From contig CALAZQ010000172.1 of assembly GCA_937926325.1 (NCBI GenBank), positions 1 through 8,105 on the forward strand: a stretch of 8,105 nt of DNA, given 5' to 3'. The stretch comes from an uncultured Planctomycetaceae bacterium. Lineage in GTDB: Bacteria; Planctomycetota; Planctomycetia; Pirellulales; UBA1268. Of the stretch, positions 1 through 6,366 are shown in pieces (position 1 is the stretch's first letter; each line of letters opens with the position of its first letter). The notes beneath the pieces are model-generated. The model saw only the letters and a program-made list of their open reading frames with translations. It ran no database searches and had not been told where the DNA came from. The position numbers were made by a program, and so were the translations under genes.

Positions 1-2
1 CG

Positions 3-1334
3 GATCCAGGTATCGATCACATCTTCGGTGAACACATCGCCCCGCAGCAGGAAGTCGTGGTCGCTTTCGAGGGCAGCAATCGAGTCGGCGAGCGCCGCGG
101 GTGTTTTCTCGACGTTGGCCAGTTCCTCCGGCGGCATGTCGTAGATGTCCCGGTCAAGGGGTTCACCCGGGTTGATGTGGTTCTGGATGCCGTCGATCGC
201 CGCCATCAGGATCGCCGCAAAGCCAAAGTACGGGTTGCAGGTCGGATCGGGGCAGCGAAACTCGATTCGTTTGGCCGCAGGATTGGTGGAGTACATCGGA
301 ATCCGGCAGGCGGCCGAGCGGTTCCGCTGGGAATAGGCGAGATTGATCGGAGCCTCATAACCCGGCACCAGCCGCTTGTAGCTGTTGGTGGTCGGGTTGG
401 TCAGGGCCAGCAGCGCCGGGGCATGGCGCAGAATGCCACCGAGGGCATGCAACCCCATGTCCGACAGCCCGGCGTAGCCGGAGCCCCCAAACAACGGCTG
501 ACCCTCCTTCCAAAGCGAGAGATGCACGTGCATCCCTGAGCCGGCGTCGCCATGGATCGGCTTTGGCATGAACGTCGCAGTGCGGCCGTGCCGGCGGGCG
601 ACGTTCCTGACAATGTACTTGTAAAGGCAAAGCTGGTCGGCCATGCGAACCAACTCTTGATACCGCATGTCAATCTCACACTGGCCGGCAGAGGCGACCT
701 CATGGTGCTGGGCTTCGATGTCGATACCGCACTGCAGCATCGTCAGCATCATTTCAGTGCGGAGGTCCATCATCTGGTCGGACGGCGGCACCGGGGCATA
801 GCCCTGCCGGTGCCGGAGCTGATAGCCGAAATGGCCGTCACCCTCACGGCCCCGGTTCCACTCGGCCTCGACCGAATCGATGGCGTAGAAGCCCATGTGG
901 GCGTTCTGATCGAACCGCACCGAATCGAAGACGAAAAACTCGGCCTCCGGGCCGATGAAGCAGGTGTCGGCAATGCCGGTGCCGACCAGATAGGTGGCGG
1001 CCTTGCGGGCCACGTGCCGCGGGTCGCGGGAATAGTCTTCGCGGGTGATCGGATCCTGGACCATGCAGATGACCGCCAGCGTCGGGATGCTGGTAAAGGG
1101 GTCGACAAAGGCAGTGTCGGGAACCGGCACCAGCAGCATGTCGCTCTCGTTGACCGTCTGCCAGCCCCGGATGCTCGAGCCGTCGAAGCCGACCCCATCC
1201 TCAAAGACCTCTTCCTCGAGCTTGGCCACCGGAATGGTGATGTGCTGCCAGCTGCCGAGGAAATCGACAAACCGCAGATCGACTGCCTTGACTTCCTTTT
1301 CGCGACACATCGCGATGACTTCACGGGGCTTCAT
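3..1334 (-). CDS. glnA: Glutamine synthetase type I (partial, C-terminus off window)
   Basis: The cytoplasmic dodecameric enzyme makes glutamine from glutamate, ammonia and ATP, the entry point of nitrogen assimilation. From the ATG at 1334, 444 codons are readable before the window ends; family members are about 470 residues, so roughly 25-30 C-terminal residues are missing. Visible signatures in order: FDGSSIRGWQ near residue 50; GPEAEFF with metal ligands E130 and E132; EVASAGQCEID with E212 and E220; GSGMHVHLSL with H269; YSQRNRSAACRIP; and KRIEFRCPDP with E358 and R360. DIYDMPPEE carries Tyr398, matching the E. coli adenylylation tyrosine (397 without Met), so control by GlnE-type adenylylation is possible. 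These features fit the GSI-beta class. No Shine-Dalgarno lies before the ATG, but the protein begins as family members do (KPREVIAMCREKEV). I saw no clear sigma-54 promoter in the 214 bases upstream. Identity is secure. Confidence 0.97.
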   Translation of the reverse strand, partial: MKPREVIAMCREKEVKAVDLRFVDFLGSWQHITIPVAKLEEEVFEDGVGFDGSSIRGWQTVNESDMLLVPVPDTAFVDPFTSIPTLAVICMVQDPITREDYSRDPRHVARKAATYLVGTGIADTCFIGPEAEFFVFDSVRFDQNAHMGFYAIDSVEAEWNRGREGDGHFGYQLRHRQGYAPVPPSDQMMDLRTEMMLTMLQCGIDIEAQHHEVASAGQCEIDMRYQELVRMADQLCLYKYIVRNVARRHGRTATFMPKPIHGDAGSGMHVHLSLWKEGQPLFGGSGYAGLSDMGLHALGGILRHAPALLALTNPTTNSYKRLVPGYEAPINLAYSQRNRSAACRIPMYSTNPAAKRIEFRCPDPTCNPYFGFAAILMAAIDGIQNHINPGEPLDRDIYDMPPEELANVEKTPAALADSIAALESDHDFLLRGDVFTEDVIDTWI

Positions 1335-1388
1335 ACACAGGGCTCAACAGGGGGTAGTCGTCCAGAGCCAGCACTCTACCACGGAACG

Positions 1389-1407
1389 GCTGCACGGTTC
1401 CTGCAGC
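1389..1407. promoter_or_regulatory. Inverted repeat upstream of glnA
   Basis: A perfect 6-base inverted repeat, GCTGCA and TGCAGC with a 7-base spacer, lies 55-73 bases before the glnA start. A second 5-base pair, GGAAC (1383-1387) and GTTCC (1397-1401), overlaps it, so two alternative hairpins could form in a glnA leader. The position suits an operator or leader structure, but short inverted repeats are common in GC-rich DNA. No regulator site that I recognise is present. The rest of the 1335-1548 spacer shows no gene and no convincing promoter. Confidence 0.2.
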
Positions 1408-1548
1408 GGCAAACCTGCTGTCTCACCCTGGGCTGCGGCCGGGGGCTTCCAGGTACGGGGCCGGCCACTGCGAGGGAAGGCGGGCATGATCGCCAGACTT
1501 GCCGTGAAACCGGAAGCCGAGAGTGGCGGCGACTGGACTGGCAGCGTC

Positions 1549-1902
1549 TCAGCCGCGGAGGGCTGCCGAAGCAGCGTCGATGCTCAGCCGCCCGCTGAGC
1601 GTGTCACCTCGCAGTTCGACGACCACCGGGCCAGCGGCGGGCTTGGTCAACCAGGCATAGCTGCCAGCATCGACCCGGCGGGCAATGCCGCGGCCGCCGG
1701 AGACCTCGCCGGCCAGCCGGTCGAGCCAGACCAGTCGGTGGTCGGGCAGCGGCGTGGCCGTCACCGGCGGACCGCCGAATGCGGGAATCTCTGCCAGCCG
1801 CCAGGTACGGCAGGCTTCAGCTTCTTCCAGCAGCAGATCGAAGTGCCGCCCCGCCGGGTCGTCCGGATGGCCAGTGTGCTCAAGCAGAACAAAGCGGGGC
1901 AT
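1549..1902 (-). CDS. Stand-alone LigD_N / 3'-phosphoesterase-like protein
   Basis: The 117-residue product resembles the 3'-phosphoesterase (PE) domain found at one end of bacterial DNA ligase D, which trims 3'-phosphates and 3'-ribonucleotides from DNA ends. The start reads MPRFVLLEH and continues to RHFDLLLE, matching the PE pattern in which H42, H48 and D50 of Pseudomonas LigD bind metal; here they are His9, His20 and Asp22 counted from this ATG. LPDHRLVWL supplies the His equivalent to H84. Two further catalytic positions differ: Arg52 is Leu and Tyr88 is Trp. The later GEVSGGRG, DAGSY and LRGDTLSGRLSI stretches follow the domain's EGxIPEGxYG, DxGxY and GxLxGRFxL order. No ligase or polymerase domain follows, and no Ku gene is in view. 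The ATG at 1902 is preferred because homology begins there; ATG at 1920 or TTG at 1941, which overlaps the thrS stop codon, are alternatives. The gene probably shares the thrS transcript. Activity is uncertain. Confidence 0.72.
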   Translation of the reverse strand: MPRFVLLEHTGHPDDPAGRHFDLLLEEAEACRTWRLAEIPAFGGPPVTATPLPDHRLVWLDRLAGEVSGGRGIARRVDAGSYAWLTKPAAGPVVVELRGDTLSGRLSIDAASAALRG

Positions 1903-1937
1903 GGCTCGGGGGCTGCTCATAACAGCCGGAAGGCGGC

Positions 1938-3974
1938 TCAATAGTCCTCAGCAGCGGCCGCCGGCTTCGTGCCACCCAGCCCCAGCGGCTTGGGTTTGTG
2001 CCGCACCGCCCGGCGGGCGTTCTCATCCCGCAGCCGTTCGACCGCCTCCTCCAGGCTCATGGCGCCCAAGTCACCATCGAGCCGGTCCCGCAGGCTGACG
2101 GTCCCGGCCGCCTCGTCGCGGGGCCCGCAGACCACCATCATCGGCACCAGCTCGAGCTGGGCAGAGCGGATTTTGGCCCCGAGCTTTTCAGCCGCCAGGT
2201 CGATGCCCGTCCGCAGACCGGCTGCCTTGAAGGCTGCCTCTACCGTGCGGGCGTAGGCCTCGCTCTTGGCACTGACCGGAATCACCCGCACCTGCTCAGG
2301 CGCCAGCCACAGCGGAAAGGCGCCGGCGAAGTGTTCGATCAGCACGCCGATGAACCGCTCCATGCTGCCCAGCGGCGCCCGGTGGATCATCACCGGCTTG
2401 TGCCGGGCGTTGTCGGCACCGATGTATTCCAGATCGAACCGTTCGGCACTCGGCAGGTTGTAGTCGAGCTGGACAGTGCCCAGCTGCCACTCACGGCCGA
2501 GAGAGTCGTTGATCACAAAGTCGATCTTAGGGCCGTAAAAGGCGGCCTCGCCCGGCTCTGGTTCGCAGCCGGGCAGGTTCATCTCGCGGGCCACCTTTTC
2601 GATTGCCGCCTCGGCTTCGTCCCAGCGCTCCGGCGGGCCGACATACTTGTCGCTCGACTTGTCCCGAAAGCCGAGCCGCACCCGATAGGAATCGAACGCC
2701 AGGCTTTCGAGCACCTTGAGCGTGAAATCGATGCAGCCGGCCACCTCCTGCTCGACCTGCTCAGGCATGCAGAAGATGTGGGCATCGTCCTGGGTGAAGC
2801 CCCGCACCCGGGTCATGCCGCCCAGTTCCCCCGACTGCTCATAGCGATAGACCGTGCCGAACTCGGCCAGCCGCAGCGGCAGCTCGCGGTAGCTTCGCGG
2901 CCGGGCCTTATAGATCATCGTGTGGTGCGGGCAGTTCATCGGCTTGAGGAGATACTGCTCGTCCTCATGCATCTCGATCGGCTTGAACTGGCTGTCGGCG
3001 TAGTAGGGGTAGTGGCCCGAGATCTTGTAGAGATCGACCTTGCCAATGTGTGGCGTGTAGACCGGTTCATAGCCGCGGGCGGTCAGCTCCTCTCGCACAA
3101 AGCCCTCCAGCACGCCCCGCACCGTCGCCCCCTTCGGCATCCAGAGCACCAGCCCTGAGCCAACCAGCGGGCTGATCGTGAACAGGTCGAGCTGCTTGCC
3201 GAGCACCCGGTGGTCACGCTTGCGAGCTTCCTCCAGAGCCTCGAGATGCCGGTCGAGGTCTTCCTGGCTGAACCAGGCGGTGCCGTAGAGCCGCTGCAGC
3301 TGAGCGTTGTTGGCGTCCCCTTTCCAGTAGGCACCGGCCAGACTCGTCAGCTTGACCGCGCCGATACAGCCGGGGCTGGGCACATGCGGCCCCCGGCAGA
3401 GATCGACGAACTCGCCTTGGCGATAGAACGAGAGGGTCGGATGTTCGGCGAGGCCGGTCTCGATGTGCTCAACCTTCAGCGGCTGCTTGAGGTCGCTGAC
3501 GATCTCAACCGCCTTGGCCCGATCGACCTCGACCCGCTCAAACGCTTCGTCGGCGGCGATGATCTTCTGCATCTCCGCCTCGATCTTCGGCAGATCGTCT
3601 TCGGTGATCGGCCGCTCGGCCCGCAGGTCATAGTAAAAGCCGTCGCCCACGGTCGGGCCGAAAGCCAGTTCAACATCCTTGAACAGCCGCATCACCGCCC
3701 GGGCCATCACATGGGCCGCTGAGTGCCGCATCACCGGCAGGGCCCGCGGGTCACCCTGCTCCAGCAGTTCGACCCTTGGCTCGCCTTCCTCTGGTAGCAG
3801 GCTGTCGAGGCCGACCAGCCTGCCGGCAAGCAGGGCGGCGATCGGCTGGCATTTGCCGCCGGTGTCGGCCTGCACCGCTGCCGCCACATCGGCGATCCGG
3901 CTGCCTGCCGCAAAGGACCGGGGCTGGGCTGGCGCGGCGGAATCGCAGGGATCGACAAGGGAGATGGTCGGCAT
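1938..3974 (-). CDS. thrS: Threonyl-tRNA synthetase
   Basis: This cytoplasmic class II synthetase charges tRNA-Thr and hydrolyses mischarged Ser-tRNA-Thr. The 678 residues form a full-length protein, slightly longer than the E. coli enzyme (642). Domains in order: an N-terminal TGS-like domain (about 1-75); the editing domain (about 80-250) with HSAAH (H84, H88) and CRGPH (C193, H197); the catalytic core (about 270-555); and the anticodon-binding domain (about 560-655). A charged, Pro/Lys/Ala-rich tail follows. The catalytic zinc ligands are Cys348 (MNCPHH), His399 (DDAHIF) and His531 ([12 protein letters not shown], motif 3). Motif 2 is seen at [18 protein letters not shown]. All key residues are present, so it should be active and able to edit. 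The start is an ATG with an AAGGA Shine-Dalgarno nine bases upstream. The infC-rpmI-rplT genes that often follow thrS in other bacteria are absent; a phosphoesterase-like gene follows instead, almost without a gap. Confidence 0.98.
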   Translation of the reverse strand: MPTISLVDPCDSAAPAQPRSFAAGSRIADVAAAVQADTGGKCQPIAALLAGRLVGLDSLLPEEGEPRVELLEQGDPRALPVMRHSAAHVMARAVMRLFKDVELAFGPTVGDGFYYDLRAERPITEDDLPKIEAEMQKIIAADEAFERVEVDRAKAVEIVSDLKQPLKVEHIETGLAEHPTLSFYRQGEFVDLCRGPHVPSPGCIGAVKLTSLAGAYWKGDANNAQLQRLYGTAWFSQEDLDRHLEALEEARKRDHRVLGKQLDLFTISPLVGSGLVLWMPKGATVRGVLEGFVREELTARGYEPVYTPHIGKVDLYKISGHYPYYADSQFKPIEMHEDEQYLLKPMNCPHHTMIYKARPRSYRELPLRLAEFGTVYRYEQSGELGGMTRVRGFTQDDAHIFCMPEQVEQEVAGCIDFTLKVLESLAFDSYRVRLGFRDKSSDKYVGPPERWDEAEAAIEKVAREMNLPGCEPEPGEAAFYGPKIDFVINDSLGREWQLGTVQLDYNLPSAERFDLEYIGADNARHKPVMIHRAPLGSMERFIGVLIEHFAGAFPLWLAPEQVRVIPVSAKSEAYARTVEAAFKAAGLRTGIDLAAEKLGAKIRSAQLELVPMMVVCGPRDEAAGTVSLRDRLDGDLGAMSLEEAVERLRDENARRAVRHKPKPLGLGGTKPAAAAEDY

Positions 3975-3983
3975 GGAAGCGGA

Positions 3984-3988
3984 TCCTT
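3984..3988 (-). promoter_or_regulatory. Ribosome binding site of thrS
   Basis: AAGGA on the minus strand stands nine bases before the thrS ATG at 3974. It is the clearest Shine-Dalgarno sequence in the window and supports this start; glnA and the phosphoesterase-like gene have no comparable site. Confidence 0.6.
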
Positions 3989-4040
3989 AGCTGACGGCGG
4001 GAAAACAGCGGGCAAAGCGAGTCGGGAATCTACTCGGCAC

Positions 4041-4068
4041 AGTATCGCGGGCCGGCCACCGCAGACAA
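4041..4068 (-). promoter_or_regulatory. Candidate sigma-70-type promoter of thrS
   Basis: On the minus strand TTGTCT (4063-4068) and GATACT (4041-4046) are separated by 16 bases; each matches four of six consensus positions. They lie in the 101-base gap between the CLC gene and thrS, giving a leader of about 60 bases. This would let thrS, and the gene behind it, be transcribed independently of the CLC gene. The leader is too short for a T-box, and I see none. The call rests on sequence similarity only. Confidence 0.35.
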
Positions 4069-4075
4069 GGCGGGC

Positions 4076-6067
4076 TTACGCTTGGCCTGAGCCCCGCCGG
4101 AAGTTGCCGGCAGCCCGCCGCAGCTTCTCATGCTCCAGCCGGCGGAGGTTGTAGGCAGCGATCACGTCTTTGCGGGTGATGAGGCCGATGAGGTGTTGCC
4201 GGTCGGTCGCGGAAACCACCGGCAGTTCATCGACGTTGGTGGCGGTGAACTTGCCGAGCGCCGTGTTGAGGTCGTCATCCGGCGTCACGGTGACGACCTT
4301 GCCATTCATCACGTCGCGGGCATTGGCGATCTGCCAGATGGTGTCGTCGTAAAGATAGCCGCGGACGTCTTCTTCAGAAAAAATACCGACAAGTTTGCCG
4401 TGAGCATCGACCACCGGAAAGTACCGCTGAATCGACTCGGCCAGGGCGTGAACGATGTCGTCAAGCGTGGTGCCCTCATGAATCAGCTTGAGCTGCGGGG
4501 CCCGCTTGAAGACATTTTCAACCTTGATGCCCTCCAGCACGTCGACGAAGAAGTCGCCGCGGTGGGCCGGGGAGTCGAGTCGGGTCGGCACCTGCTTGAT
4601 GTAGAGCGTCCAGCGGCGGCCCAGCAGAAACGTCAGCGTCGAAACCCAGAGGGTCGGCAGCAGCAGGCTGTAGCCGCCGGTCATTTCGCTGACCATCAGC
4701 ACGGTCGAAAGCGGCGCCCGGGCGCAGCCGGAAAAGAAGCCGGCCATGCCGACGATGGCAAAGGCCTGTGGATGCTTGACCAGGCCGGGGAACCACTCGT
4801 GGAAGACGAGGCCGACTGCGCCACCGAGGCAGCCGCCGATCACCATCGACGGGCCGAAGACACCACCGGAGCCGCCCGAGGAGATGGTCAGCGACGTCGT
4901 CAGAATTTTCACCAGGGCCACTGTAAGCAGCAGCAGCGGACCGACGGTCCCCGTCGGCCCAAACAGCGTCTGCAGCAGCCCATAGCCGCTGCCCAGCACG
5001 GCGAGGGCGGAGCGGTCGTGGTCAAAGGCGGTCCAGAGGCCGATTCCGACAAGCCCGGTCAGCGCTGCTCCGATCATCGGTCGCAGATGGGGCACGATCG
5101 GCAGCTTTTTGAACAGGGCATGCACGCCGTAAAAAACCTGGATGTAGAGCATACCGGCGAGGGCCAGCACAATCGCCATCGCCCCGTAGGGCAGCAGTTC
5201 CAGTGGCGATTCAATCTCGTAACTGATGTCCGCCCCGAACAGCGGCACAAACCGCAGCGACGGTGGCAGCCAGAGGCAGAAGACGGAGTAGGCGACTGCC
5301 GATGAGATTGCCGCCGGCACGATGGCATCGCTTTCGATGTCGGCGTCGCGGTAGAGGATTTCCCCGGCAAAGATGGCGCCGGCCAGCGGGGCCCGAAAGA
5401 TGGCCCCGACGCCCGCCCCCATGCCGGCCGCGAGCATGATGCGGCGGTCGCGGGCCGGAAGCTTCAGCAGCCCGCCCAGGAATGACCCGAAGCCCGCCCC
5501 GATCTGGGCGATCGGCCCCTCACGGCCGGCCGAGCCCCCGGTGCCCAGCGTGATGGCCGAGGCGATTGTCTTGATGATCGGAATCCGGCCCCGGATTTCG
5601 CCGCGTTTGTTGTGGAAGGCGTCGATGGCCGCATCGGTGCCGTGGCCCTCGGCTTCTGGAGCGAAGGTGTAGACCAAGAGGCCTGAGGCGAGGCCGCCGG
5701 CGGCCATCACGGCGACGAGCATCCACGGCTGAAAGCCGTCGTGCTCTGGCAACGCCCCGCTTGCGGTGGGCTGCTCAGCAGGAGGTGACTCAGGCTCACT
5801 ACCGCTGACGGCGGGTTCGTCGAACAGAGCCCCTTCGGCCGCCGCCTCACCGGCGTGGAACCCGGCGATCTTGTGCAGCGCGGTGAACTGGACGGCCTGG
5901 CCGATCACATGGAAGCCGATCGCCCCCGCGCCGGCGACGAGGCCGATGATGGCCGACAGCACGAACCACTTTCCGGTCGACCGCAGTTCGAAGCGTTGCA
6001 GAGCGGAAAGAAAGTGGTTCACCGAGGTCGCATCCAGCCAGAAAATTCCGAGCAACGTGGCCCGCAC
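4076..6067 (-). CDS. CLC-family chloride channel/transporter with two CBS domains
   Basis: This inner-membrane protein moves chloride or related anions. After a short cytoplasmic N-terminus, membrane helices run from about residue 34 to 485. Selectivity-filter segments are GREGPIAQIG with the gating glutamate Glu183, GSGGVFGPS (about 398-407) and Tyr489, equivalent to E. coli Tyr445. The first filter motif, usually GSGIP, is GHGTD (141-145), placing His where the ion-binding Ser normally sits. At APLAGAIFAGEILYR the external helix aligns without gaps to the E. coli protein: Glu202 is kept but the proton-path Glu203 is Ile237. An acidic, Pro/Ala-rich insertion (about 71-112) separates the first two helices. 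Two CBS domains (about 516-577 and 586-640) form the cytoplasmic C-terminus and may sense adenine nucleotides. The reading starts at GTG 6067; a GTG at 6022 (648 residues) is an alternative that overlaps the stop of a 17-codon reading frame begun by ATG 6072. Family is certain; channel versus antiporter is open. Confidence 0.93.
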   Translation of the reverse strand: MRATLLGIFWLDATSVNHFLSALQRFELRSTGKWFVLSAIIGLVAGAGAIGFHVIGQAVQFTALHKIAGFHAGEAAAEGALFDEPAVSGSEPESPPAEQPTASGALPEHDGFQPWMLVAVMAAGGLASGLLVYTFAPEAEGHGTDAAIDAFHNKRGEIRGRIPIIKTIASAITLGTGGSAGREGPIAQIGAGFGSFLGGLLKLPARDRRIMLAAGMGAGVGAIFRAPLAGAIFAGEILYRDADIESDAIVPAAISSAVAYSVFCLWLPPSLRFVPLFGADISYEIESPLELLPYGAMAIVLALAGMLYIQVFYGVHALFKKLPIVPHLRPMIGAALTGLVGIGLWTAFDHDRSALAVLGSGYGLLQTLFGPTGTVGPLLLLTVALVKILTTSLTISSGGSGGVFGPSMVIGGCLGGAVGLVFHEWFPGLVKHPQAFAIVGMAGFFSGCARAPLSTVLMVSEMTGGYSLLLPTLWVSTLTFLLGRRWTLYIKQVPTRLDSPAHRGDFFVDVLEGIKVENVFKRAPQLKLIHEGTTLDDIVHALAESIQRYFPVVDAHGKLVGIFSEEDVRGYLYDDTIWQIANARDVMNGKVVTVTPDDDLNTALGKFTATNVDELPVVSATDRQHLIGLITRKDVIAAYNLRRLEHEKLRRAAGNFRRGSGQA

Positions 6068-6124
6068 TGCATTACCGAAAGGCTTATCCTACCACACCAT
6101 TTTCAGGGGGCTGAGCTGGTTCGC

Positions 6125-6152
6125 TTGACTGCCGTCGGTTGGGCGGCAGAAT
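6125..6152 (+). promoter_or_regulatory. Candidate promoter of tRNA-Val
   Basis: TTGACT (6125-6130, five of six consensus bases) and CAGAAT (6147-6152, four of six) are spaced by 16 bases, and the tRNA begins 13 bases after the -10 box, leaving a very short 5' leader. A perfect 6-base inverted repeat, CTGCCG (6129-6134) and CGGCAG (6144-6149), fills the interval between the boxes. The site lies in the divergent spacer between the CLC gene and the tRNA. No mapped start supports it. Confidence 0.45.
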
Positions 6153-6165
6153 TATGAGTTGACCC

Positions 6166-6239
6166 GGGCGATTAGCTCAGTTGGTTAGAGCACCAGCTCG
6201 ACAAGCTGGGGGTCAAAGGTTCGAGTCCTTTATCGCCCA
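6166..6239 (+). tRNA. tRNA-Val (anticodon GAC)
   Basis: The 74 bases fold as a complete cloverleaf. The acceptor stem GGGCGAT/ATCGCCC is perfect over seven pairs. The D arm is GCTC/GAGC with a nine-base loop containing GG, the anticodon stem is CCAGC/GCTGG, and the T arm is AAAGG/CCTTT with loop TTCGAGT. The variable loop has five bases and the discriminator is A. The anticodon loop (6198-6204) reads TCGACAA, placing GAC at 34-36 (6200-6202), which decodes GUC/GUU valine codons. Position 33, nearly always U, is C here. Reading the loop one base earlier would give CGA (serine), but the long variable arm of a serine tRNA is absent. The 3' CCA is not encoded and must be added after transcription. 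Confidence 0.95.
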
Positions 6240-6366
6240 CTCTCTGTCCCTCCCGCAGCCTGCTCGACGGCTTGTGGTCTGCGGCCAGACGCAGCTGCTT
6301 GCAGGGGCAATGGGGCGGCCAGTGTTCTGCCGCACTCCTCGCGTTGAGGCTGCACCGCGGTTGGCC

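Noticed and set aside
552..1598. 348-codon open frame on the plus strand
   Set aside because: It lies antisense to glnA, whose conserved motifs and active-site residues read perfectly on the minus strand; its translation shows no domain. It is a by-product of GC-rich codon use.
1582..1600. Hairpin GCTCAGC/GCTGAGC as a terminator
   Set aside because: It lies inside the coding part of the phosphoesterase-like gene and no T-run follows on either strand.
1998..3158. 386-codon open frame on the plus strand
   Set aside because: It is antisense to the well-conserved thrS and has no recognisable domain.
3975..4075. T-box or other riboswitch leader of thrS
   Set aside because: The leader is only about 100 bases, with no T-box core sequence, specifier stem or terminator/antiterminator pair.
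4130..5305. 391-codon open frame on the plus strand
   Set aside because: It is antisense to the CLC gene, and its His/Arg/Gln-rich composition is typical of a reverse-strand shadow.
6253..6284. Inverted repeat CCGCAG/CTGCGG after the tRNA as its terminator
   Set aside because: The 20-base interior and absence of a T-tract make an intrinsic terminator unconvincing.
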